Origin: Alopecurus myosuroides
Lineage: Eukaryota > Streptophyta > Magnoliopsida > Poales > Poaceae
Reading direction: 5' to 3'
Length of the DNA stretch: 64,000 nt
Assembly (NCBI GenBank): GCA_028641055.1
Contig: CM054062.1
Span: 177,402,726-177,466,725, forward strand
Below the pieces are notes generated by a model that saw only the letters and a program-made list of their open reading frames with translations, was not told where the DNA came from and did no database searches. Position numbers and translations under genes: made by a program. Positions 1-11,524 of this stretch are shown piece by piece (the stretch's first letter is position 1; every line of letters starts with the position of its first letter).

Positions 1-1402
1 CCCATTGCCAAGGCCACCCAGAAGTCTTCGAGCCCAGCACCGGCAGCTGCGGCTCCAGATTACAGGCTGCCTTGCTTCGCGGGTGGGGCTTCGGTGAGTA
101 AATAAGTTTCGGGCAGCTCGGCAGGTCCTGTGGGTACCGCCTAGGGCCAGGTAAATCTTGTCACTCACTCTGTATCTTCTGCCTTGTCCGTTTGTGTTTT
201 TTATCGGGTGCACGTCAGTGCTCCCGATGGGAGTAGCCCCCGAGGCCGTGGTTAATTGCTTGCGGTTAGCCACAGACTCAAGTTTATGTTTTTTTTTCTT
301 TACTTGATCTTTATCGGGTGCACGACAGTGCTCCCGATGGGAGTAGCCCCCGAGGCTATACTCAACTGTGTACAGTCGTGAATAGGCTCAAGAGTTTTTC
401 TTTAACTTGAACTTCGTTTTGTGCCTTTACAGTCTCTTCTTGATTTCCTTGCCGCCATCGGTTGTCGCGTGCTTTCGGCTAAGGAAGATTGCGCTGCCCT
501 TCGACTGAATCGCGATTGACTTGTTGAGGACGGCCAAGCTCTCCAAGGTAGGTTAATCCGCTCCATTGCTGTTTCTTTTGATCATATAAGTTTTCTTTAG
601 GTTGAATCCATTGCTCTGCAGCTCAAGTCGATCTCCTGAAGGCCGAGAAAGCTGAAGCTGTCACTCGGGTGAAAACCCTTGAGGCTGAGTTGGATTCCAC
701 CCGAAAGGAATTGGAGTCCACCCGTAAGCATTCGACCGACTTTGAGGGGAAGCTCGCCGAGGCCCGGGAGGCGCTGAAGCAGTTGGAAGATGCCGGTGCT
801 AAACATGATAACGATCTTGTTGGCATCATCCGTCCTCTGGCTCAGCAATTCGCGGGTAAGTTGCATTTTTTGAATTCTGCTGCGACACAATTTTAATTGG
901 CTATCTCGGGAGTTTACGGTGTCCTTTTGTAGATATCCTTGGTGTTGCACTGGAGCTACCTGGGGGTCGGCGATTGGATGCTTTGACGGACTCCTGCTCT
1001 CAGCTCCAGAAACACGCGAGTGGGATCTGCTCCCTTGTTGGCAAAGCCATTCGATTGCTGACGCAATTCCACGAGCGTCTTCTGGTGGATGCCGCGGTTC
1101 CGCCCACGCTGGACGACCTTCTCAAAGTTTTCCTGGAGGATGATCTTCTTCAGGCTTACTCGGTTGCCCAGTCTAAATGCGTAGCGAATACTGCCATCCA
1201 GTTTGCATTGGCGCACGGAGTCAAAGGCTTGGAGAAGACGTACTCGAGCCTTCCTTACAACACCGCCACAGGCAGAAAGGTAGCGCTTCGTCCTTTTGGC
1301 GACCCGACTGAAGCCCTTGCCAAGAAGCTATCTGAATTGCTTGTCCGCGCTAGTAGCAAGGGGCACCCTGCTGCGAGTGGGAGTACCTCTGCAGTTCCAT
1401 AG
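1..1402 (+). pseudogene. Tat-A antisense accessory gene aORF1, 3' part (multi-exon)
   Basis: This is the downstream part of the antisense accessory gene of Tat elements, the class annotated as 'putative gypsy type transposon' (Transposase_28-like) in grasses. Its biochemical role is unknown. Exons inferred from GT-AG sites and comparison with Tat-C are 1-93, 433-547, 622-855 and 933-1402. The 622-855 exon encodes a coiled-coil-like segment with KTLEAELDSTRKELESTRKH and ends before GTAAGT. The last exon ends in ASGSTSAVP and a stop at 1400-1402, matching the ASGATSVVP end in Tat-C. An in-frame TGA at 517-519, where Tat-C has a Gln codon, breaks the frame, and Tat-B carries the same stop. The 5' exons lie left of the window. 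Confidence 0.75.
201..355. repeat. Paired intronic PPT-like hairpin motif (two copies)
   Basis: Two near-identical copies of about 45 bp (201-245 and 311-355) lie in one intron of aORF1. Each has the inverted repeat CTCCC-GAT-GGGAG followed by AGTAGCCCCCGAGG. On the element's sense strand this reads CCTCGGGGGCTACT, very like the true polypurine tract upstream of the Tat-C 3' LTR (CCGGGGGCTACTG at 29486-29498). A third copy sits at 1530-1555. The same three positions are occupied in Tat-B and Tat-C. Confidence 0.75.
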
Positions 1403-1529
1403 GATAGTTTGTTTTCAATTTTCCCTTTTCGATGTAATGAACCTTGGGACGTATTCCCGTATTCTGTTTTTAATCAAAGTGCTCTTTGATGTCTAAAAAT
1501 GCCTGATTGTTGCGATTGAAGCGTTACGA

Positions 1530-1555
1530 GCTCCCGATGGGAGTAGCCCCCGAGC
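1530..1555. repeat. Third PPT-like hairpin motif, between aORF1 and aORF2
   Basis: This short copy of the motif (GAGCTCCCGATGGGAGTAGC, then CCCCGAG) lies between the aORF1 stop and the first aORF2 exon. Tat-C has it at the equivalent place (25152-25177) and Tat-B at 41021-41046. Confidence 0.7.
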
Positions 1556-2656
1556 ACCTGTTAACTAGGTCGTATATTTCTCGAGTGGGGTCTTGAAGTG
1601 TATCTGAACTTGTTTTATTTCCTTCCAGGTTGTGGGTCCTAGCGCATAATCTTTGAGTGGATCTGCTGCACCTGTGAATCCCCTTGTCGCTGCTGTTAGC
1701 ACATTTGCCTCGCTCCGTGATCGTGTCGCAGATGGCAAGCGCAAGCTGAAAGCTTTGCGTGGAGTAGTTGATGTGGCTAAGTCGAAGAAATTTTTTGCGG
1801 CTGAGCGCGAACAGTTCGTGATGGGAGAGCTGGCAGTTATTGCAAAAGACATGCTTTGTAAGCCTGCGAGCCCCCTAGCACTTTGTTGTTCTCTTCTTTT
1901 TCACTCTTAACCCTTCGCGCTGTTTTTTGCAGTTGTTGAGCCTGACGGTCCTTGTGAAACTCATTGGGTGGACAACCATATTGTCCATGAAGCAGGTAGC
2001 TCAAAGCCGCATGCGAAAAACTTCTGGTCCAATCGCAGCCGAGGCTTTGTTTTGGCGACCTTGAAGTACCCGGGCTGGCCAAGTGAAGATGCTTGTGGAA
2101 TCTTGTCGCGAAGCTTTGTCTTCTGTGCACCGAACATTCTATCCGCTGGGTATCGTTCCGGAAAGGTTGAGCGATCTGCTAAGAAGTTTTGGCCGAGTTG
2201 GTGAAGTTCGCGAGTGTGTTCGTCAGCAGCTTATCTGCGGTGCCCAAGTAGCGCTTGCCTTTGTTCGGTTGTGGCATCATGAGGTTAACTTTAACTCTGT
2301 GGCTAGGCTCCTGTAATGTCCGGGGTATTTTCCTCAATTAGATTTTCTTGTTTGTTTTCCTTTTGCATCATCATGTCATCATGCATAGCATTGAATTTTG
2401 TCGCACTCTAATAGAAATAAATAAATATATTTTTCTTCTTCTATAAAACCTAATTCAAGTTTAGAAATCAAAATGATTTGGCATGTTAAAAAAATGTTTA
2501 ATTGGCTTATAGATAGCCTCTATTTTAACATATAATTATTTTGGAATTTTCTATATGAAATTATTCCTGCAAAAACTAATTTTCTAAATTATGTGATAAT
2601 TTGGAAAAAAAAACAAAAAAAAAACGTTTGGGGAAGAGGCAGGCCAGCTAGCCGCA

Positions 2657-3814
2657 ATGGGCCAGCCAGCCCACCTACCATTCCCCATCCCAACCAGATA
2701 CACAACGCACACAGAAACTCACGCACACACAACGCACACAACTCAACACACCCAACGCACACGACACAGGAACCACACCCAACGCACGCACCCAACACCA
2801 GCCCCAACTGCACTCACGCACACGACCCAGGCCGCACGCACACACGCAGCGATGCAGGGAAAAGGATCGAAGCCCCCACCCGACGCCTGCGTCCTCCCTC
2901 GAGCGCCGCCATGGGGAAGCCCCGCTCGAGCTCCCCTCCGCCTCCCGTCGCCCCAATCCCCTCTCCCCCCCTGCTCCTCCCGATTCCCGTCGCTCTCCTC
3001 CGGCTTCCCCTCCTCCCTGCCTCTCGCTCGCCCTCGTCTCCTCTTCCACCGGCAGGAGGCTGCCCAAGACCCCGTCGCCGGCGCCTCCCTTCCGCTCGCC
3101 GGAGCTCCTCCTCCACCTCACCGCCTGCCGCACCGGCGCCCTCCTTCCCCGACGTCCGCCCCACCGTGCTCCCTCCACCTCCCTCAAGCGCTGCTGCCTC
3201 CGGCCGCCGCCATCGACGGCCCAAGCGGGAGATGCAGGGGCATCCTCCCTCCGCTGCCGATGAGGAGAAGGACCTGCTGCTGCTGGCGGCCACCTCCCCA
3301 AGCTGCTGCTGGCAACGACTCCCTCCTTGCCGCTGCCCGTTTTAGGATTCCCCGCCCCGGTTCGTTTTTCACGGCGCCTTCTCGGTCTTTCATGTCATGG
3401 ACGCACCATAGGTGTTCGACACAAGTACCACAAGAGGCGGGACTCCTTGCGGGCAGCCGTTCGTGCTCAAGTTACAGTTGTTGTGGCCGAGGCCTTCGCG
3501 CCCGTGTCGTGGATGACCGTGACGCCGCCAAGATCGACCCCGACCCGTACCTCGTCGCCAAGTCCGAGCACCGGAACCGCCAAGATTCCTACCCGGTGCG
3601 ACAAGCACCTCGACCACGACTACTCCCTCGACGAACCGTGAACGACTACATCGCCTTCGTCATGTCCGTTTTGCGTTGGCCGCCTTCGTGCGCGCCCGAA
3701 TACCGGGACCGTCACGATCACCTCCGACCCCGAAGACGATGTGGTAGCGGCTCGCCCACGACTACTACGACTACACCGGCTCCGGATGTTGAACGACTAC
3801 GTCGACGACGATGA
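2657..3814 (+). other. Low-complexity open frame inside H2 LTR (385 codons)
   Basis: This long open frame is rich in Pro, Ser, Arg, Thr and His and arises from GC- and CT-rich sequence, with overlapping open frames on both strands. No domain is recognisable. The 3' LTR keeps the frame (7224-8444, 406 codons from an upstream ATG), as expected for near-identical LTRs. I do not call it a protein-coding gene. Confidence 0.3.
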
Positions 3815-4000
3815 TCGTGTGGTTTGAGAACGAACGTCTACTTCCTCTTCGGACCTCGATGAAAAGATCGACAACGACCATCGATGACGTGAACGACTAC
3901 CTCGGCTACGGAACGAGAACGACTACGTCGACTACTTCCACGACATCGACGACTTCGTCTACTTCCTCTTCTTCGTCTACTTCCTCTACGTCCCGAAGTT
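3640..4000 (+). repeat. Interspersed GAACGACTAC-rich tract in H2 LTR
   Basis: The 10-mer GAACGACTAC occurs at 3640, 3791, 3891 and 3916. Many partial copies (CGACTAC, TCTACTTCCTC) lie between them, giving a trinucleotide-periodic tract. The 3' LTR repeats it at about 8270-8630. Confidence 0.7.
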
Positions 4001-6466
4001 TCCGGCGTTGACCCCGGCGATCCTCTTTCCAACGTGCGAACCCAAACTCCAACCCTATACCTATGCCATATTTTCTATAACATATCAACTATAATTAAAA
4101 TGTCATCTCATTCATGTGTTGCATTGCATTTTTTTGTGGGTAAATAAATAACTCGAACCTCCTAAATTAAATGTTGGGCTTCCGGCTCAATTTAAATTGA
4201 TTCAATTGCATAAATCATAACTAATTCATTTTAACTCCAAATTTGAAAAGTAAAATATGTTTTCCAATCAAAATTCTCTAAACTTTGCAAATATCAATTT
4301 TGTTTTCTGTTTCAAATAAATTAAATTGCTGAAAACAACTGTTTCTTATTTAATGCAATTAAAATTGCCAAATTAATAACTTGCTCATTTTAATTCCAAA
4401 TCCAACCAATAAAATATGTTTTCATACCAGAAAAATGCACTTAATCTGTTCATGCCATCCATGTTCATGTTTGCACCTTGCATGTTGCATTTGTAGTAGT
4501 GTTATGTATGTTCACCTAATAAATAAATATGGAAGGTGTTTGGGTATTAAATCCAAATCATGCCCTATTCCATTTAATATTGGATAGATCACCTCTACCT
4601 TGTTTAAACCTGTTGATCAACATTTAATATTGATGGTTAGCTAAACAACTTGAACCAATCTCTATTTCTCCGGACTCCGGTTCCGATTAAATTGCTTAAC
4701 TTGTTTCCTCTCCGTTGCATCTTGCCATGTCATGCATATAAAATAGGATCATGCTGGATCTTTGCCGTAGAAGTAATTGTTGCATCCGGTGTTTCTTTTA
4801 GTTCGTTGCTTCTTCGCGGATAGGACGTTGAGATGATGTGAGCAACGACAAGTTTCTGCTACCTTGCGGGATCTCAGGCAAGTATACTCACTTGCTGCCA
4901 AATGGCTGCCTTTCATCACTTGTTACCGATTCTTTCCGTTGTTCTTACTCTGGCCTTGATTCGATGCTTGTGTCTCGATCCTATCATATGTTTACCTTGC
5001 AGCCATGATATAGCCTTTCCCTCCACTTCCTATTAACTGTTGTTTGTTTACCCTGTTGGCCCTCGTGTCGTAGTTGCATGCTTAGTGTTGTTTACGCTCA
5101 AGTCCTGTTGTCCGTCCTATCACCTGTTTAGTTTGATAGTTGGGTTTCAATTCAATCAACAACATGTTAATGTTTGGGGTAACGATAATAATTTGATGTT
5201 AAGGCACCGGCAGGAGGCCCGGGGTAGGGTTTTGAAGCCTGCTAGTGTCGAAACTAGGAAAAGAGTCTTGTCTACTGATCCATGATGAGCGTGCTCACCG
5301 CATCCGGGTGGTAGTATGGGACCCCCCTCGACTTAGACCTGATCTGCAGCTTGTCCGAAGAGCCACACTTAGTTCGGGTGTTCCATTTGCTCCTTGCATA
5401 ATGGGTGGCGCCCCCATGGTTACTGGTTATGATGATGATGATGCATATAGGGCGAGGCCTGTAGTGCCGGGGTGTTGTGTCCTGCGGGAGTTTTGCACAC
5501 CTGCGCTGAGTATTCGGCTGCGTGGCTGGGACCTTATAGCTCCGTGGCTCCTAGGATGGGTTGTAGAGACGGTTTGGGTCGTGTCGAGCCAACCTGAGTT
5601 TTAGTTGGTGGCTTGAGTGTGTACGGGTACTGGAGCACACCCTGCAGGGATGAATCTTCTCGAGAAGCCGTGTTTTCCGCGGTTATGGATTACTTGGTGA
5701 AAGTACTGGCTAACAAGTACTCAGACAACTTACACCTAATTGATAATAACTTGACTAGTAATAGTCTTATTGACACAATAAGTTGAACATCATTAAGCCA
5801 ACAGTGTGAGTTATCCTTGGGTTGCTTCCTTAGTAGGGGGTAACATTGGATGGGTATTGTTTGGTGAGTAGTTGTAGTTGGTTCCGATACGCTATCTTAT
5901 CCCCCTCTTTTAGCCGGATGTTGTAGTGAGTCTCTGTAGTTGGTTAGTGCAGCCCGCTGCCGCTTATTTGCAATAACCCCTTCCTTTCCGTTGATCCTAA
6001 AGTATTTGTATCTTGTGATGACTGGTTACGCCGGTATCTTGTGAGTATGGGTTATCCACTTGCCAGTACCTAACCGTACTGACCCACGAATCCTTTTTCG
6101 TGGCTGCATATTCAACATTGCAGTCAACAGGTTTGAAGTCTGACGACGTTAGCTTGGGAATCCCTCCGGCTTGGCCTGGGCAGGGATTGGACGCTCTCGG
6201 TTATCTTCAGGACTCTTAGTCCAATTTGTATCTTGTCCGTAGCCGGGCGCTATGTTGTTTCTTCCGCTGTTATTTGGATCTTTGTATTGTATCAGTTGTA
6301 TCCTTGGCCCGTTTGAGTCATCTTGTATCTATCTGTTTCTGTTGTAATTGTGGAATATTCGTGAACTATTGTAATGTTATCACAAGTGGCAACCTGGAAT
6401 CGGTTATTATGTGGATTTTGGCGGGAATGCTGAAATCTGCATAGTGCCCGATCCCGGGGCGTCACA

Positions 6467-6942
6467 AATGGTATCAGAGCATGGTTTCCGATTCCCGATA
6501 TTGTTTCGATACGAATGGTTATCGAAGCAACGGGTCCGCAAAGCCTGTAGGATAACCTAGCTAACGGTCGTTGTTTCTAGAGTGTCAAAAACTATTTCTG
6601 CTAAACTATTTTGGAAAAAACATCTCAATAGGATTCTTGTTTTCTCCTTATCTCTATTCTATTTCCCCTCCCATCTTATTTGTTTTGGAGTCTACTCTCG
6701 TACTCAATCTTTCAAAGTTTTAGGATCCTACGTGGGTGGACGTTTTCTGAGCCTTTAACCTAATAGGCTCGATCATCGGAAGATTCCTGGTGGAAGAACA
6801 TCATCGTCACTCCGAGCAAGAATCTCTTGTTAGTGGTGTCGAGAAGATTCACGTGGAGCACGAAGACTCGATAGTCCGGCTTCTTCCTCTCTCTTGGCGT
6901 TGGCGGATTGCGAGGGCGCAATCCCTTGTTAGTGGTGTCGTT
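6467..6942 (+). other. H2 internal domain (non-coding)
   Basis: These 476 bp hold the PBS and no open frame of note. A 16-bp direct repeat, CTTGTTAGTGGTGTCG, occurs at 6825-6840 and 6925-6940. The second copy almost abuts the 3' LTR. No polypurine tract is visible before the 3' LTR at 6943. Confidence 0.85.
6469..6480 (+). promoter_or_regulatory. H2 primer binding site (tRNA-iMet type)
   Basis: TGGTATCAGAGC lies 2 bp downstream of the LTR. It is the standard plant initiator-Met-tRNA primer site for minus-strand DNA synthesis. Confidence 0.92.
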
Positions 6943-9900
6943 TGTAATGTCCGGGGTATTTTCCTCAATTAGATTTTCTTGTTTGTTTTCCTTTTGCATC
7001 ATCATGTCATCATGCATAGCATTGAATTTTGTCGCACTCTAATAGAAATAAATAAATATATTTTTCTTCTTCTATAAAACCTAATTCAAGTTTAGAAATC
7101 AAAATGATTTGGCATGTTAAAAAAATGTTTAATTGGCTTATAGATAGCCTCTATTTTAACATATAATTATTTTGGAATTTTCTATATGAAATTATTCCTG
7201 CAAAAACTAATTTTCTAAATTATGTGATAATTTGGAAAAAAAAACAAAAAAAAACGTTTGGGGAAGAGGCAGGCCAGCTAGCCGCAATGGGCCAGCCAGC
7301 CCACCTACCATTCCCCATCCCAACCAGACACACAACGCACACAGAAACTCACGCACACACAACGCACACAACTCAACACACCCAACGCACACGACACAGG
7401 AACCACACCCAACGCACGCACCCAACACCAGCCCCAACTGCACTCACGCACACGACCCAGGCCGCACGCACACACGCAGCGATGCAGGGAAAGGGATCGA
7501 AGCCCCCACCCGACGCCTGCGTCCTCCCTCGAGCGCCGCCATGGGGAAGCCCCGCTCGAGCTCCCCTCCGCCTCCCGTCGCCCCAATCCCCTCTTCCCCC
7601 CTGCTCCTCCCGATTCCCGTCGCTCTCCTCCGGCTTCCCCTCCTCCCTGCCTCTCGCTCGCCCTCGTCTCCTCTTCCACCGGCAGGAGGCCGCCCAAGAC
7701 CCCGTCGCCGGCGCCTCCCTTCCGCTCGCCGGAGCTCCTCCTCCACCTCACCACCTGCCGCACCGGCGCCCTCCTTCCCCGACGTCCGCCCCACCGTGCT
7801 CCCTCCACCTCCCTCAAGCGCTGCTGCCTCCGGCCGCCGCCATCGACGGCCCAAGCGGGAGATGCAGGGGCATCCTCCCTCCGCTGCCGATGAGGAGAAG
7901 GACCTGCTGCTGCTGGCGGCCACCTCCCCAAGCTGCTGCTGGCAACGACTCCCTCCTTGCCGCTGCCCGTTTTAGGATTCCCCGCCCCGGTTCGTTTTTC
8001 ACGGCGCCTTCTCGGTCTTTCATGTCATGGACGCACCATAGGTGTTCGACACAAGTACCACAAGAGGCGGGACTCCTTGCGGGCAGCCGTTCGTGCTCAA
8101 GTTACAGTTGTTGTGGCCGAGGCCTTCGCGCCCGTGTCGTGGATGACCGTGACGCCGCCAAGATCGACCCCGACCCGTACCTCGTCGCCAAGTCCGAGCA
8201 CCGGAACCGCCAAGATTCCTACCCGGTGCGACAAGCACCTCGACCACGACTACTCCCTCGACGAACCGTGAACGACTACATCACCTTCGTCATGTCCGTT
8301 TTGCGTTGGCCGCCTTCGTGCGCGCCCGAATACCGGGACCGTCACGATCACCTCCGACCCCGAAGACGATGTGGTAGCGGCTCGCCCACGACTACTACGA
8401 CTACACCGGCTCCGGATGTTGAACGACTACGTCGACGACGATGATCGTGTGGTTTGAGAACGAACGTCTACTTCCTCTTCGGACCTCGATGAAAAGATCG
8501 ACAACGACCATCGATGACGTGAACGACTACCTCGGCTACAGAACGAGAACGACTACGTCGACTACTTCCACGACATCGACGACTTCGTCTACTTCCTCTT
8601 CTTCGTCTACTTCCTCTACGTCCCGAAGTTTCCGGCGTTGACCCCGGCGATCCTCTTTCCAACGTGCGAACCCAAACCCCAACCCTATACCTATGCCATA
8701 TTTTCTATAACATATCAACTATAATTAAAATGTCATCTCATTCATGCGTTGCATTGCATTTTTTTGTGGGTAAATAAATAACTCGAACCTCCTAAATTAA
8801 ATGTTGGGCTTCCGGCTCAATTTAAATTGATTCAATTGCATAAATCATAACTAATTCATTTTAACTCCAAATTTGAAAAGTAAAATATGTTTTCCAATCA
8901 AAATTCTCTAAACTTTGCAAATATCAATTTTGTTTTCTGTTTCAAATAAATTAAATTGCTGAAAACAACTGTTTCTTATTTAATGCAATTAAAATTGCCA
9001 AATTAATAACTTGCTCATTTTAATTCCAAATCCAACCAATAAAATATGTTTTCATACCAGAAAAATGCACTTAATCTGTTCATGCCATCCATGTTCATGT
9101 TTGCACCTTGCATGTTGCATTTGTAGTAGTGTTATGTATGTTCACCTAATAAATAAATATGGAAGGTGTTTGGGTATTAAATCCAAATCATGCCCTATTC
9201 CATTTAATATTGGATAGATCACCTCTACCTTGTTTAAACCTGTTGATCAACATTTAATATTGATGGTTAGCTAAACAACTTGAACCAATCTCTATTTCTC
9301 CGGACTCCGGTTCCGATTAAATTGCTTAACTTGTTTCCTCTCCGTTGCATCTTGCCATGTCATGCATATAAAATAGGATCATGCTGGATCTTTGCCGTAG
9401 AAGTAATTGTTGCATCCGGTGTTTCTTTTAGTTCGTTGCTTCTTCGCGGATAGGACGTTGAGATGATGTGAGCAACGACAAGTTTCTGCTACCTTGCGGG
9501 ATCTCAGGCAAGTATACTCACTTGCTGCCAAATGGCTGCCTTTCATCACTTGTTACCGATTCTTTCCGTTGTTCTTACTCTGGCCTTGATTCGATGCTTG
9601 TGTCTCGATCCTATCATATGTTTACCTTGCAGCCATGATATAGCCTTTCCCTCCACTTCCTATTAACTGTTGTTTGTTTACCCTGTTGGCCCTCGTGTCG
9701 TAGTTGCATGCTTAGTGTTGTTTACGCTCAAGTCCTGTTGTCCGTCTTATCACCTGTTTAGTTTGATAGTTGGGTTTCAATTCAATCAACAACATGTTAA
9801 TGTTTGGGGTAACGATAATAATTTGATGTTAAGGCACCGGCAGGAGGCCCGGGGTAGGGTTTTGAAGCCTGCTAGTGTCGAAACTAGGAAAAGAGTCTTG

Positions 9901-11096
9901 TCTACTGATCCATGATGAGCGTGCTCACCGCATCCGGGTGGTAGTATGGGACCCCCCTCGACTTAGACCTGATCTGCAGCTTGTCCGAAGAGCCACACTT
10001 AGTTCGGGTGTTCCATTTGCTCCTTGCATAATGGGTGGCGCCCCCATGGTTACTGGTTATGATGATGATGATGCATATAGGGCGAGGCCTGTAGTGCCGG
10101 GGTGTTGTGTCCTGCGGGAGTTTTGCACACCTGCGCTGAGTATTCGGCTGCGTGGCTGGGACTTTATAGCTCCGTGGCTCCTAGGATGGGTTGTAGAGAC
10201 GGTTTGGGTCGTGTCGAGCCAACCTGAGTTTTAGTTGGTGGCTTGAGTGTGTACGGGTACTGGAGCACACCCTGCAGGGATGAATCTTCTCGAGAAGCCG
10301 TGTTTTCCGCGGTTATGGATTACTTGGTGAAAGTACTGGCTAACAAGTACTCAGACAACTTACACCTAATTGATAATAACTTGACTAGTAATAGTCTTAT
10401 TGACACAATAAGTTGAACATCATTAAGCCAACAGTGTGAGTTATCCTTGGGTTGCTTCCTTAGTAGGGGGTAACATTGGATGGGTATTGTTTGGTGAGTA
10501 GTTGTAGTTGGTTCCGATACGCTATCTTATCCCCCTCTTTTAGCCGGATGTTGTAGTGAGTCTCTGTAGTTGGTTAGTGCAGCCCGCTGCCGCTTATTTG
10601 CAATAACCCCTTCCTTTCCGTTGATCCTAAAGTATTTGTATCTTGTGATGACTGGTTACGCCGGTATCTTGTGAGTATGGGTTATCCACTTGCCAGTACC
10701 TAACCGTACTGACCCACGAATCCTTTTTCGTGGCTGCATATTCAACATTGCAGTCAACAGGTTTGAAGTCTGACGACGTTAGCTTGGGAATCCCTCCGGC
10801 TTGGCCTGGGCAGGGATTGGACGCTCTCGGTTATCTTCAGGACTCTTAGTCCAATTTGTATCTTGTCCGTAGCCGGGCGCTATCTTATTTCTTCCGCTGT
10901 TATTTGGATCTTTGTATTGTATCAGTTGTATCCTTGGCCCGTTTGAGTCATCTTGTATCTATCTGTTTCTGTTGTAATTGTGGAATATTCGTGAACTATT
11001 GTAATGTTATCACAAGTGGCAACCTGGAATCGGTTATTATGTGGATTTTGGCGGGAATGCTGAAATCTGCATAGTGCCCGATCCCGGGGCGTCACA
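6943..11096 (+). repeat. H2 3' LTR
   Basis: The LTR is 4154 bp and about 99.7% identical to the 5' LTR by eye. It is followed by the TSD GCTCC (11097-11101), after which the Tat-A aORF2 exon resumes in register with the uninterrupted Tat-B copy. Confidence 0.93.
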
Positions 11097-11419
11097 GCTC
11101 CCCAATGCTCCAATCAATTTGACCCCTCATTATGCAGTCGTGCAACCTGCAGCGGAGGAGATCATTCGACTGACTTCTAAAGAGGTTGACCAGATGCTGG
11201 CTGAGAGGACTGCTCTTCATTAGGTGTAATCGTAGGATGTAGATATCCTGTTACCCTGTATAGTTCACTCGAGATTTTATAAGGTGTTGTATAAGGTGTG
11301 AACCTTGTTTATACCTTTGTATTTGTAAGTCTTCCTATAATGCTTAGTTAGGCGTAGCCCCCGTGCGTTTGGGGTGTATACATGTTTTTAGCATGTAAAA
11401 TGAAGAAACACGAATAGCT

Positions 11420-11502
11420 ATGGTTGAGAAACCATGTGTTTTTATTGATATGGCTAAGAAGCCATGTATTTTCCTCGAGCTACAAGATGGCTAGTATAGC
11501 CT
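11420..11502. promoter_or_regulatory. Three stem-loops in the convergent gap of Tat-A
   Basis: Between the end of aORF2 (11223) and the end of pol (11525) lie three perfect short hairpins: ATGGTT-GAGA-AACCAT (11420-11435), ATGGCT-AAGA-AGCCAT (11450-11465) and GGCTA-GTA-TAGCC (about 11489-11501). Tat-C keeps the same three stems (23916-23994). They could act in 3'-end formation of the converging transcripts, which is inference. Confidence 0.6.
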
Positions 11503-11524
11503 TATTTTTGCGAATAGAATAGTC

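Larger units (their letters stand above)
2312..6466 (+). repeat. H2 5' LTR
   Basis: The LTR is 4155 bp with TG...CA ends. It has an AT-rich start, a GC- and CT-rich block (about 2640-4030) and a mixed 3' part. A TATA-like ATATAAAATAG lies near 4737. The stretch after it, beginning GATCATGCTGGATC, is the part conserved in the related solo LTR at 35372-39652. By eye it differs from the 3' LTR at about 13 substitutions plus one 1-bp indel. Confidence 0.93.
2312..11096 (+). mobile_element. H2: young non-autonomous long-LTR element with minimal internal domain
   Basis: This is a complete LTR element. Two LTRs of about 4.15 kb begin TGTAATGTCC and end CGGGGCGTCACA. A PBS matching initiator-tRNA-Met type (TGGTATCAGAGC) sits 2 bp after the 5' LTR. 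The TSD is GCTCC (2307-2311 and 11097-11101). The internal region is only 476 bp with no gag or pol, so the element must be mobilised in trans. The architecture recalls LARD elements such as barley Sukkula, but the internal domain is far shorter than the several kb described for LARDs. The orientation is set by the PBS. Confidence 0.93.
1629..11223 (+). pseudogene. Tat-A antisense accessory gene aORF2, split by element H2
   Basis: This second antisense unit is of unknown function. Exon 1 (1629-1857) contains the conserved block FASLRDRVADG...KALRGVVDVAKSK and ends at GTAAGC. Exon 2 starts at 1933 after TTTTTTGCAG, is cut at 2311 by H2, and resumes at 11102 to end LAERTALH-stop at 11223. In Tat-C the gene starts ATGGATTCC right after the acceptor. 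Here the ATG is GTG and a TAA follows four codons later, so start and frame are lost. A +1 frameshift near 2085, also in Tat-B, separates FVLATLKYPGW from MLVESCREAL. The protein would be roughly 230 residues and mostly helical. I recognise no catalytic motif. Confidence 0.7.

Noticed and set aside
1..1402. Calling the aORF exons host genes captured by the element
   Set aside because: The domain class is known as a transposon-associated accessory protein in grasses and occurs in all three Tat families here. I see no specific host homologue.
2593..3814. Long overlapping open frames (up to 385-406 codons) in the H2 LTRs as host protein genes
   Set aside because: The sequence is GC- and CT-rich and low-complexity, open in several frames on both strands. 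Products are Pro/Ser/Arg-rich with no domain, and conservation between LTRs only reflects their recent common origin.
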